From Valencia hispanica (Eukaryota > Chordata > Actinopteri > Cyprinodontiformes > Valenciidae), in assembly GCA_963556495.2 (NCBI GenBank), contig OY747717.1:504001-568000 (forward strand): a DNA stretch of 64,000 nucleotides, given 5' to 3'. The notes beneath the pieces were generated by a model. It had not been told where the DNA came from and made no database searches. It was given only the letters and a program-made list of their open reading frames with translations. Position 1 is the first letter of the stretch; each line of letters begins with the position of its first letter. The position numbers were made by a program, and so were the translations under genes. Positions 11,724 to 23,196 of the stretch are shown piece after piece.

Positions 11724-13356
11724 AGTGGTGGGCGATAGGGGTGCACGATTTTGACATAAAACCTAATTGCGGTTTTTCTGACAAATATTGCGATTGCGAT
11801 GCAATTTTTGATTTTTACTTTCGATATTTTTAAGTGCATAAAACTAAAATTATGAATGAAATATATTGTTACTTTTACAACACAGTCTTGTACAACTTGA
11901 CACACATGCAAACAATATACAATAACCTAAAAAATATTTATGTGGCCAGGGCCCTCTTCTCCTGTTGAACATGAAAAATCTCTAATATAAACTACATAGT
12001 GATTGAGGTATTGAGATTGTTCAATGCTTCGTGATTATTAAATACCTGAACCTAATTACCAAAGAATAAGAAGACATAATGGAAATTAACTGAAACAGGT
12101 AGTATAATTTTATTTTTTTTAATTGACGAATCTTTGCCATTGAAAAATAGAAAATGAACTCTTATTAGATTTAGATTTACAATTAGAAAACAAAATCTTT
12201 TGCAGTCCACTGCCATTTACCAAACATGAAACTGTTATATTGCACACATTTTAAAATAAATGACAACAATTAAAAACAAGACCTTATCCAGCCTTCTGCA
12301 AGATAAGACGTAGTAACCTTGACAGCAGAGATCTGCAGCCACGTTCCTCTCCCGCTACCTGCTGAGAACAGTGAGAAATACATTCTGCTTTCACATTGAA
12401 CAAGTCGCCAAAAGTCTCTTGCAACACATGGAAAAGTTGCTATATTCGTCACTAGTCACTTTAAAAAAAAAAAACGTTGCCAGGGGGGTCGGAAAAGTTG
12501 CTAAATATAGTGACAGTCACCAAGTTGGCAACACTGCTCTGCATACAAGCTTGTTTCCCATCACCGTTTCTGATTGGCCAGCGAGCCAGGAATGCAAGAC
12601 TCAACCATTTGAGAATGGTTTGTCACTGAAATGTCAGGGGCGGGGAAAAAACCTCAGCCTCCTGAGGTTAGGTTATCGCAGGAGTTAAAAGCTCAATATT
12701 GATGCGATAAAGGTTATGGTCATGTAGCCCTAGTGGGCAATATAAAAAGGTATATGGTAAAAATGATACCAATTTAGCCAAAGGTAGACATTATGATCAT
12801 ACCAGCCTATCCCGATTGCGCATTTTGATGATGTCATCAAGGATGATAAATACTGATGTTCAGTGTTCATCTTTACACTACATATTGCAAGTTTAAAATA
12901 TGTTATTTTCCATTTAATGGGGAAAAAAACCTGTTGAACTTGAAGCATTTTTAAATCAAATATGTGCAACTTTATGTTTGTGTGATATTACATTAATAAA
13001 TAAGTAACCAGGAAAGGGGACAATTTTGAACTTTGTGTTTAAAAAAACAACAACATTGAGCTTTTAATTTATTTAAAATATCTTCATCTTTATGTTGTAA
13101 GAATTTTATGTTGCATTTATTTGGGGGGGGGGGAAGTTGAATATTTTTTACATAGATTTTGCACAATAAATGTTCTTTAAATGACATTCTAAACGTTTTT
13201 GAAGTTGTTCTTCTGCAATGTATCTGGAAAGTGAGAATGTTCATAAGCTATCATTTTGACATATATAAAGAAAATAAAAGAATATATCGCAGATATCATT
13301 ACCGCACACGCTTTGGATTATATTGCAATATAGATATGAGGCTATATCACCCCTGA
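11724..13356. mobile_element. Outer hAT-like element with CCTCTCAT target duplication
   Basis: CCTCTCAT (8 bp, plus A) occurs at 11716-11724 and again at 13357-13365. The ends are AGTGGTGGGCGATA on the left and TCAGGGGTGATATA read inward from the right, a partial inverted repeat. Internal sequence is AT-rich with no transposase frame. Another element (11736-12732) has inserted 12 bp inside its left end. Confidence 0.6.
11736..12732. mobile_element. Inner non-autonomous hAT-like element nested in the previous one
   Basis: The ends are TAGGGGTGCACGA on the left and, inward from the right, TAGGGCTACATGAC. The 8-bp flanks are GTGGGCGA (11728-11735) and GTGGGCAA (12733-12740), 7 of 8 identical, as expected for a hAT target duplication. 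No coding capacity. Confidence 0.72.
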
Positions 13357-13499
13357 CCTCTCATATAGAAATTTTTCAGTCAAGTTGGTCTAATCATCTG
13401 GTACCAGCTTTCAGTTCCTCCTGTCAGTGGTTAACAAGGTTTTTATTCACCTCTGATAAGAAAGTCACTTGAAATAGATGGTCTTGAATATTAAACTTT

Positions 13500-13850
13500 T
13501 TACTGTAAGTTACATCCATTCATCATCTGTAGCCAACTATCCTTGCAGGGTCACAGGAGGGGCGATGGTGCCTATCTCCAGTGGTCACTGGGCAAGAGAT
13601 GGAGGATACCCTGGGCAGGTCCCCAGTCCATCACAGGACAAACAACCACTCAGTCAGACCTAAAGGCAAAATTGCAGAAACCAATTAACCTAACAGTCAT
13701 GTTTTTGGACCATGGGAGGAAGCAGGAGAACGTGGAGAGAACCTACATATGCTCAGGGGGGAAAGGAAGCAATTAGAACAGAGGACCTTCTTGTTGCAAG
13801 GCAACAAACTCACCTACTACACCAACCTGCAGCTCCACTTTGTTACATGA
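13500..13850. repeat. Dispersed teleost repeat (LINE/SINE 3'-tail type)
   Basis: It starts with 'atccattcatcatctgtagcc', then 'cttgcagggtcacaggagggg' and a conserved block around 'cagtccatcacagg'. Related blocks occur near 16115-16200, 26860-26945 and 33775-34050. It is recognised as a common teleost repeat, class uncertain. Confidence 0.55.
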
Positions 13851-14252
13851 AAGTTAGTCTTTTGATTTTGCTGGTAAATTGTTTGCTTTAACTAACAGAA
13901 AAAGAACAATAGAGTTAACCTTTCAGCTAACAGACCAGCTAATGCAGTTCAGACCTAGCCCGACTCTGCTGACCAGGTGATCAGAGAGCGAGAGAGAGAG
14001 TAGAACGAGGAAAAGAGAGAAAGAAAAGTGTGGGATCCCCTTAGGATAAAAAACTGTTTTAAAACACAGCAAATAATATAGCACAAACTTATGCGTGGGG
14101 CGACGCTGAATGAGCCAACAGGTTTAGCTCTTAAAAACACTTTAAATAACAATGAACGAGATCTAACTTGTTAAGAACTCTATCTGCCCAGACACAAGAT
14201 TAGGTTGAATTAACCGGTTCAGTCCTACTTTGCTTTGAGGGAGGTCCAGTCC
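13851..14252. other. No gene seen
   Basis: Non-coding, with a short GA-rich tract at about 13985-14030. Confidence 0.4.
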
Positions 14253-14260
14253 ACAAAGAC

Positions 14261-15075
14261 CAGTGTTGGGTAAGTTACTTTAAATTAGTAACGTAGTTAC
14301 ATTACTAGTTACTTTTTTCAAAAGTAACTCACTTACTAGGGAAAGTAACTTTGTTTTTCAATGTGTTGCTTCCCTAACTGGATAGCCAGCAAGGCTGCCA
14401 GTCCTCTGATGTGCATATTTCCACGAGAGAAAACCCACGCCTCGAACGTCTTCTGCCTCCATTGTTCTAATTTCATTAACCTGTAGCCTGTGTCACCTGC
14501 GCTTTTTATGTCCACCACAGAACTGGCATTACCAACCTGAATTTACTGTGATTTATTTATAATTTATCTGTATTTGATTTTACGTATATGCTGTTCAGTG
14601 TACAATTAGTACAGTACCCATTACAATTAAAGGGGGGTGGGGGGGGGGGGGGGGGTGGAGGATGTATGCCACAGGTGATCCAGACAGAGGGAAGGGGCTG
14701 TGTGTGTGTGAGAGAGAGCGAGAGAGACGTGTGAGTCACAGAAAAACGAAGAAAGAGCAGGGAAAGGAAATGCAGCTGAACGAATAAGCGGCGTGTTTTA
14801 CATAGTGTAAAAGAGAAAAACGAAATGCCACAGATTCGTTTATGTGTGGGAAACACTGAATTAGGTGTACGTAAAGTTTGTTTAAAAAAAACGGTCCACC
14901 ACAAAAATTGCACTTCTTAGTTAGGCCCGCGAAGTAACGAATAACGACCCTATTTAAATCCCAGTAACGATAAACGCGTTCCTGATTTTGGCAAACTAAC
15001 TAGTTACCGTGCTCGTTACAATAATAACCTAGTTACTGTAACGCGTTACTTAATAACGTGTTAGTCCCAACACTG
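14261..15075. mobile_element. Non-autonomous hAT element, 8-bp target duplication
   Basis: The left end is CAGTGTTGGGTAAGTTACT and the right end is the inverse ...CCCAACACTG. Flanks are ACAAAGAC (14253-14260) and ACAAAGAG (15076-15083). Both sub-terminal regions are rich in GTTACT-type palindromic blocks. A poly-G run (14634-14656) and GT/GA tracts lie inside. No transposase frame. Confidence 0.8.
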
Positions 15076-15083
15076 ACAAAGAG

Positions 15084-16877
15084 GGAAGCATAATGTGTCT
15101 GTAGTTGAGTAAAAGGGAGAAACAAAACCTTGAGCAGGGTTCTTCGGAAACTATCTGAAACAGGCCTGATGGCTGTGAATCGACATAACGTGCTCGTTCA
15201 TTTCTGTAAAAAGGAGCAATAAGAAGCAACAGACAACAGTTATAGATTTTATCAGCAAGACGTCTGCAGACGGGCTCAGTTCCCTTCAACTTAGCGTCGA
15301 ACTACAACCCCGCACAGCTTTTATTGAACCACGAGTTGCATGAAACCCCCTCCCCTCATACATCTTTTTTCACAGAATAATGGTCAAAGCTTCTTCACAT
15401 AAGGCAATGCGTGATTTAGTACACTCTTCTTGATTAATCACTGTTGCTAAGTGTTTCCACATGCACTGCAGAATTAAACCCCTATAAAACAACTTTTTGC
15501 ACTCTGTATGAACCCCAGAAAAGTCATATTCAGCAGGAACATAATTTTAAAGGTCACATGCCCCTCACGCAGATGTTTTTTCCGTTACCCCCTGTTCGAC
15601 AAGACACTTAGTTTTACACCCAAAATAAGTGTACGCTCTCATACAACATTTACAGAATTTCTATCTCTTCAGAAGTCACATGGATTCGTCAATGAATAGC
15701 ATGTCTCCTTGCATTGCCAAGCAATGCTGGGAAAGGACAGCATAAACTTCGTGATGTCATCGTTGCCCACGGCCAATGGGAGTGTGTTGGGGTTCACAGC
15801 TAGGAATCCTGGGAAATGCAGTCTTCTCGGTTCATTTGTGGAAAATGGATTCCCAAACACTGACGTCTGTTTAAGCACTCTGATTGTCTCTACATAACAT
15901 ATTCCCTAGATTACTTTGAAATATTCCCATCACATGGGATTCTGAAAAGTAAGCACTAGAAATTAAGGCGTGTTCTTCCTACCAAACGGGACCTGATCAG
16001 ATCAATGTTGTCAACAGGGGAAAATTGTCTGTGGCTGCTGCTGCTAAATCTAAGGCTGGATCACACTCATAGGGGCCACTGGCTAGGGAACAGGAAATAA
16101 CTGATTTTCAACAAGACATGCATCCATCGTCTATACCTCTTATCCTTGCAGGGTTGGGAGGGGGGCTGGTGCCTATCTGCAGTGGTCATTGGACATGGGG
16201 TTTCAATAGGAGAAAATTACCAACTGAACTAGTAAAGTTTCAAGGCAATTTAAGCTTAATATACCACTGAAGACTACACATGAAAAACAGAAAATGAGCA
16301 AAGTAAAACCATTTATCCTTCCAGCTGACCTTTTAGGTCGAAAACTCCAGCAGTAACTTTGTCCTAAAGAAGACTTCAACATCTAACACCAAGTGGATCT
16401 GCAAAAATACAATCAATTAGACCAGAAAGCTCCAAATGTAAGTAAAATGTCACCATCAGATTCACCCCGGTGTGGGCAAAATATTCAGACAATGTGAGAA
16501 ACAAACTAACTGGTTATTAATAGTAAAAAACATAAAAGCTTAGTGTCTGCCCTGCAGAGGAACCCATAAAGGATTCCAGGATGTTCTGATGGAGCATCTA
16601 GAAACAGGTTTCTGTTAGTTTCACCTGTAGCTGTTCTGACTCTGACTCTGAATGAAGACAGGACAACCATGGACCATAATCCTGATCAGATGGGGTCACT
16701 GTTCCATACCTTCTGACTATCAGCAGACATGGAAATCACACCTTGCAGCTCATTGATTCCTTTAGAAGACATGCAATAGAAGACAAACAGCAGCAGGTAT
16801 TCAGATGATCCTCAAATAGCACCATCTACTGTTGAAGCTATGGATGTGCAGTCCAATTTTAAACCAGTAAGTCAGAT
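15084..16877. other. No gene seen; one repeat block near 16115-16200
   Basis: Only short frames. A 'gtctatacctcttatccttgcagggttgggagg' type dispersed-repeat block is at about 16125-16200. It lies downstream of gasdermin-like copy C. Confidence 0.45.
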
Positions 16878-16885
16878 CTTCCACA

Positions 16886-17596
16886 CAGGCCCGGCCCTAA
16901 CCAATTTGGTGCCCTAGGCAAGATTTTAACTGGCACTTTGCATTGCAGTACAGTACTTGCACTGCTAGTGTACATACACTCACAAGAAACTAGCTTTGTT
17001 TTAGACATTTTATTTAAATAAAACAATTGCACATTCAAAGCCAGTCAGCTGGGTCTATTGGAGCAACAGAAGGTCCGCTTGATGCTGCTGCATCACTGCT
17101 GGTTTGTGCTGCTGAGGTGGAGGCAACACAGGGACAGATGAGGAGTATGTGACACATTAACATCATCTTTACTGTAACTTTAGCTTTGTCTTTGGTGGGC
17201 TTTCCTACTCTTTTCTCTTTTCCTCCCTTGGGCACCAGATAATTTGGGACTCTGACATATTAACTTTATTTTGACGCAATAAAAAAAAAACGAATGGCGG
17301 GTAAAAGAAGTCTGATTGGTGGAGGTGGTTTCCCATCCTGCTTTGCGGCGCCTCATGTTTTGTTCTGCACCGTGAGCTAAAAGTTTGTGTGATCCCTTCC
17401 AGTTCCCCCTGGTCGCGTTATAGTTAGAACATTTAAATGAAAGTTAATGCCGTGTAAAGCTCATTATTGCCCTACTTGTTGCACTGTCAACAGAAGTACA
17501 ACAAAAGCGGAAAATTCCTTATGCGGCTCTGGCGGCCCCAGGATATACTTTGCCTTTAGCATTTGCCTATACAGCCTATGCCACGGGCCGGCCCTG
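16886..17596. mobile_element. hAT-type element with perfect 8-bp target duplication CTTCCACA
   Basis: CTTCCACA is found at 16878-16885 and 17597-17604. The termini are CAGGCCCGGCCCT and, inward from the right, CAGGGCCGGCCCG. The sub-terminal 'gtgccctaggca' and 'ggcataggctgtataggc' motifs match a common teleost hAT group. A 66-codon minus-strand frame (17235-17035, basic N-terminus MPKGGKEKRVGK) could be a transposase remnant, but no BED finger or catalytic block is visible. Confidence 0.82.
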
Positions 17597-17798
17597 CTTC
17601 CACAGAACACAGAGCTTCAACCACTTTCCAGGACACATCCTGTCTGCACATTCTTTCTCAGATCCTGTCCAATCAGCATCAGGAGTCGGACCAGACTGCA
17701 TTGGTTGGACTGTTTTTTTCTAGAGGTAATACAACCTCTGTAAGTAAACTCAGATTAAATAGAGTAAGGTGGGTTTCATGCAACTGGTTTGAGGTTTC

Positions 17799-18014
17799 TT
17801 AGCACTGCATCATGCTGAGTCCTCGAACACTCGTGTATAAGACCTCCAGCAGGCCCAGTGGAGGGACATCTGGATAATCCCAGGATTTCTTCAGAGTCTC
17901 CAGATCGCTGGCTGAAATGATCAACTGAGGCACCCAGTGGAGCTCCCCCTCCTCCTGTAGAGGCAGAGGTGGGGACTATGGAAGTTGGGCCTGTCCATCC
18001 ATCAGACCATCCAC
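17799..18014 (-). pseudogene. Copy C last exon (gasdermin C-terminal end)
   Basis: Acceptor tgtctccag at 18015-18023, then a frame that meets TAG at 17976-17978. Beyond it the reading resumes with EEGELHWVPQLIISASDL, SWDYPDVPPLGLLEVLY and RGLSMMQC before TAA at 17799-17801. The LLEVLY...GLS pattern also occurs in copy B's last exon, confirming that they are paralogous. Confidence 0.7.
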
Positions 18015-18089
18015 CTGGAGACAGACACAGATCACTTTAGTGGATCATCAGTGGATTAAAGTTCTGTGGGAAGTGAATTTCAATGAATA

Positions 18090-18162
18090 AATGAGCCAAT
18101 TTGCTGATGCAGCGATTCCAGACCACATTTGGCCAAAAGAGCTGGAGTATTGTCTGGTAGAG
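18090..18162 (-). pseudogene. Copy C C-terminal-domain exon
   Basis: Acceptor ttggtgcag then phase-1 reading LPDNTPALLAKCGLESLHQ. It aligns with LPNDLPALLAKCGPETLTVL in copy B (38085-38015). The copy C version has no GT donor at the expected place and reads into TGA. Confidence 0.68.
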
Positions 18163-18282
18163 CTGCACCAAACAAAATCATTTAATGTTTCAGGAGAAAA
18201 AAGTCTATTTATAATACCCTGGAAATGCTTACAGATAAACATAATTTTAAACTAGCCCTAAAAGCGTAACTGCTAGGTTTAA

Positions 18283-19188
18283 TTGGTCTTTCTAAATTAC
18301 CCATTAATAACCATTATTTTGTATTTCTCCATTAACAAACTGGACGAGGAAACCTTGCACAGCCTGGAAAGCTACTTGGACGAGTGCTTTGACAACATTG
18401 TTATGGGCAAGCCACAGAAATCCACCTCTGCTGTGCCGACAAGCACACCATCACAGAAACGCCCCCGTTCTGAGGCCAGCACCTCCACAATCTCTCCAGA
18501 GAAAAGCTACAGCGATGTCCTGGACTCAATAGACAAGAAGCTAACCAGCCTAGACGCCCGTATGGGCCTGGTTGAGGTTCTCCATAAAGAATTTCAAGCT
18601 CTAAGGGAATCCCTGGAGTTCAGCCAACAACAGGTAGCATAGCTCGCTGCAGAAAACCAAACGCTTAGGGAGAGTGTAAAGAAACTCACCGAGGGGATGA
18701 CGCAGCTGTCCGGAGAAAGGAAGAGGATGAAAGAAACTATCTTGGATATACAGGCCAGGGGAATGCGGGACAATCTTGTTTTTTCCGGGATCCCAGAACA
18801 GGCTGAGGACGACGCTGAATCCACCGTTCGAGATTTCCTCCAACATCAGTTAAAGCTCCCAAGCGACACGGTAAAAAACATCACTTTTCACCGCGTCCAC
18901 CGGCTCGGAGGTAAGAAGCCCAACAACAGCCGGCCGCGACCTATTGTTGCTAAATTTGAGCATTACAAGCAAAAAGAGCAGGTCAGAGGCCAGGGCAGAG
19001 AGCTGCGGGGAACGAATTATAGCGTTAACGATCAATATCCGAAGGAAATCCTGGATAGAAGGCGCGTTTTGTTCCCAATCAGGAAGAAATATATCAGTGA
19101 AGGCACCAGAGCTACAGTAGCGGTAGATAAACTGTATGTTAATGGGCAGCTGTTCAGGGACCCCCAGCTTACTCCTTGGCTTTATTAG
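18283..19188 (+). pseudogene. LINE ORF1 (L1 ORF1p / transposase_22-like), one in-frame stop
   Basis: The reading frame runs through, except for TAG at 18640-18642 directly after a QQQVA motif; both halves are in the same frame. The first half has a Ser/Pro-rich region and DSIDKKLTSLDARM, the start of a coiled coil. The second half continues the coiled coil and then shows the RNA-binding core (RMKETILDIQARGMRDNLVF, then GIPE) and a C-terminal domain with TNYSVNDQYPKEILDRR. Such proteins coat LINE RNA as trimers. The true start may be upstream or truncated. Confidence 0.78.
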
Positions 19189-19594
19189 TCATGTAACACT
19201 GGTCAGATAAGAGTTGTTTTACCAGTCAACTATAATCTAATGTTAGCACAGCTCTGTAAAGTTGTTTACATCACTCAATGTGGGCGGGGCCAGGTCTAAG
19301 CACTGGGATACTGTCTCTTTTTTCTTTTCTCATCTTCACATGTCTATCACCAAATGTCTTTGTCACTCATTTTTCCTTCTTTTATCACTCACACACACAC
19401 ACAGAATTTTTTCATAACATAACTATTTCTTTCTCTCTCACCCTTAACACCTTCACAACTTTCTTCTATTTTTCTCTTTCTTATATCTCGGCTTTTGGAT
19501 TTTCAATCAGGCAACCCCAGGCACAAACTAATAATACACCTGTGTTTATCAGTTTCTATGGTGATATGGACTTTACAACTTTTATCTCAAAACT

Positions 19595-22500
19595 ATGACT
19601 ACTCTAAGGTTTGTCACATGGAATGTTCATGGAGCTGGCACCAGAGAGAAAAGAGTTAAGATTCTTAACCAGCTTAAAAGATTGAAGGCAGATGTCGTCT
19701 TATTACAAGAAACCCATAAATCTACCTCAGCTGCAGATGATCTTAAATCCCCTGAGTTTCCTAATGTATTTTCTGCATGCTATAAGTCCAGACAAAGGGG
19801 AGTAGCAATATTAATAAATAAAAATGTAAATTTTACAGTAATAGATACAGTTACAGATCCAGAGGGTAGATTTATTATAGTAAAACTATCTATACATAAC
19901 CAAAAGTTATGTATTGTCAGTATATATGGTCCAAATGTTGATGACCCCTCATTCTTTCATTCCTTCTTCTCTGTGCTCCTTGAACACATGGATTGCTCAC
20001 TTCTTCTTGGGGGCGACCTCAACTTTGGTTTAAATGAAGAAATAGACAGGCTCAGCACAGCAGGAAATCTATAGATATAGTCAAACAGTACATGAGCGAT
20101 TATGGACTTTGTGATGCATGGCGATCACTTCACCCCAATGACAAAAAATATACTTTCTTCTCAAATGTCCACCATTCATATTCTCGACTGGATTATTTGT
20201 TAGTCAGCAGCTCACTGTTGACTGACATTTCAGACACTGAGATACACCCTATAGCTGTTAGCGATCATGCTCCTGTTTTTCTAACTTTAGTAAATAAAAC
20301 AGAAACACCTCAAAGCAAAAATTGGAGATTTAATATATCCTTACTTAAGGATAAAGAATTTATAAAATATTTTGAAAAAGAGTGGGCTTCTTATTTAGAA
20401 TATAATGACCTCCCCGGTACGTCGCCATCCATTCTTTGGGAGGCAGGAAAAGCTGTGATTAGAGGTAAAATAATCTCATTCTCATCAAATAAAAAGAAAA
20501 TGGAAAAAAAACGTATTCAGGAATTAGAAGAAACTATTAATTCATTAGAAGCTTCTCTAGAGGAGGAGAGACTAGGCAAAATCCGTAAAGCAAAGCTAGA
20601 ATTAAATCATATTATTAATAAACTGACCCAGATCTTAATTCAAAGACTTAGGATAGAAAACTTTGAACAAGGTAATAAATCAGGTAGATTTTTGGCTAAC
20701 CAGCTAAAAATTAATGAAGAAAAAACAACTATATCTGCTATTAAAGATCAGACCGGGAATACAGTATATGATCCTGGAAGAATAAACAACACATTTAAAG
20801 AATTTTACAAGGCTTTATACTCACCAGAGATAAAACCATCGGATCATGAAATTGAAAAATGTTTTGATAACATAACACTACCTAAATTATCTGAAAGTCA
20901 AGCGATGGCCTTGGATTCACCACTAACAGCGGCTGAACTCCAGGAGGCCCTCCAAGGCATGCCCAATAAAAAGGCTCCAAGCCCAGATGGATTTCCAGCA
21001 GAGTTCTATAAAGAATTCTGGAATATTCTGTCACCAACATTCCACAGAATGCTGCAGGAAACCAAGGAAAATGGCCGACTCCCACCAAATATGAATTCTG
21101 CCTACATTAGTCTTCTACTAAAATCTGATAAAGACCCTTTGTTTCCTACCAGCTATCGTCCCATATTCCTCATTAATGTTGATCTTAAAATAATCTGCAA
21201 AGCCCTCGCAAAAAGGATAGAGAAAGTAACCCCTCTTATAATACATCCTGATCAAACTGGTTTTATTAAAGGGAGACATTCATCCACAAATTCACGTAGA
21301 TTAAAAGATTTAATAGATTTTTCTAACTGTAAAAACATTAAAACTAATATATTATCTTTAGATGCAGAAAAAGCATTCGATAGAGTTAACTGGAAATTCT
21401 TATTTGTAATCTTACATAAATTTGGCTTTGGAAATTCTTATATAAACTGGTTTAAAATATTATACAGTTCACCAACAGCGTGTATCAGAACAAGTAACCA
21501 AACATCATCTAGGTTTTATCTTCAGAGAGGTACCAGGCAGGGATGTCCTCTCTCTCCCTCCCTGTTCACTATTTTTATTGAACCACTAGCTGCAGCGATC
21601 AGGCAAACTCACAATATTAAAGGCATAAAATGCAATAACATAGAACATAAAATCAGTCTTTATGCAGATGATGTATTACTTTTCCTCCAGCATTCACAAA
21701 CCTCTTTCTCTCAGGTAATCGGGTTGATAAACTCTTACTCAAATGTTTCAGATTATTCTATAAATTGGTTAAAATCTACAGTTCTTCCAATCAATTGTTC
21801 TGTCCAGAATCCAACTAATACACAACTGCAGTCAGGGAATATTACCTATTTAGGTATCAATGTCTCACCAAGACTGGCAGATTTAATAACGTTAAACTAC
21901 ATCCCACTTTTAAAAAAAGTGGAAGATGATCTTGCCAGATGGAAATCTCTACCCTTATCACTTATGGGAAGGGTTGCTTCAATAAAAATGATGGTTTTGC
22001 CCAGAATCAACTACTTATTCTCAATGATCCCAAGTAAACCATCACTAGACTGGTTTAGATCTCTGGACTCCTCTATCTCTAAATTTCTTTGGAAAGATAA
22101 ACCCCCACGTATCAGCTTAAAAACACTGCAGAAGACCAAAGAAAAAGGAGGTCTAGATCTACCAAACTTCCATCATTATTTCTTAGCCAACAGGCTCCAA
22201 TACATATCAAGATGGTTAAAACATAGCTACCTAGACGAGTCCTGGATAGACGTAGAACAGACACTATGTAATAAGATAAAACTTTCAGACTTACCATTTA
22301 TTAGCTCAAATATAAAGCAATATGAATACTTTAAAAGCATAAATATCAGCTCCTCTCTGACAGCATGGTGGGAGTTTCTAAAAATGACAGAGTCCACAAT
22401 AATCCCATGCAGACGTACACCCATCTGGAATAACCCCGACATCTTGCAAAAAAAATGTATGATAAGTTTCCCAGTCTGGAGGTGCAATGGAATTGAATAC

Positions 22501-23196
22501 CTGGAACATATATTTGAAGGAACAGACTTTATCCCATTTAATACATTAATTACACAATATGGAATTGATAAAAACAAATTCTTAGAATATCAACAAATTA
22601 AATCTATTATTAAAGGTAAATTTAGGCTCAATACAGCTGAATTACAAATTCCAGCAAGAGTTTTAGATTTTCTTAATCTCAACCCCCCCAAATTGCTGTC
22701 TAAAATATACACAACTTTATCTACATTAGATGAATTAATAGCCATCCCTATTTCAAAATGGGAGGTGGATTTATCAGCCAGCTTTGACCAAAACGTCTGG
22801 TCTCAGATATGTTTAAGAACCTTTAAAATAACAAAAAATCCTAATTTGCAATTAATACAATACAAAATCCTTCATAGAGTACACTATACAGGTCAACGAA
22901 TGTTTAGGATGGGTTTTACATCGTCTAATACCTGCTTACAATGCACAAGCAATATACCAGATACTTATGTTCATGCGCTTTGGTTCTGTCCACCTGTTAA
23001 GAAATGTTGGTGCCAGATATGTGAGGACTTATCAAAGTGTCTGAAATGTAACATCCCACCATCTCCCTCAATTTGCCAGTTAGGAAATTTAAATGATGTC
23101 ACCATGGACACAAAGTCAGTTCTAATAGTTCACATTGCCTTATGCATCGCTAAGAAAACTATCCTCCTGAACTGGAAAAATAAAAAAACCTCTTAA
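19595..23196 (+). pseudogene. LINE ORF2: AP endonuclease and reverse transcriptase, one frameshift
   Basis: The first part (19595-20074) is the endonuclease, with TWNVHG, LLQETH, VSIYGPN and LLGGDLNF. A one-base frame change near 20065 ends it. The frame resumes as IDIVKQYMSDYGLCDAW and stays open to 23196, including the last endonuclease box SDHAPVF. RT landmarks are KAPSPDGFPAEFYK, QTGFIKGRHSS, LDAEKAFDRVNW, RQGCPLSPSLF and the catalytic YADDVLLF (~21660). A C-terminal CLQC...HALWFCPPVKKCW Cys/His segment lies near 22930-23010. All catalytic boxes are intact, so the frameshift is the only evident lesion. Confidence 0.88.
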
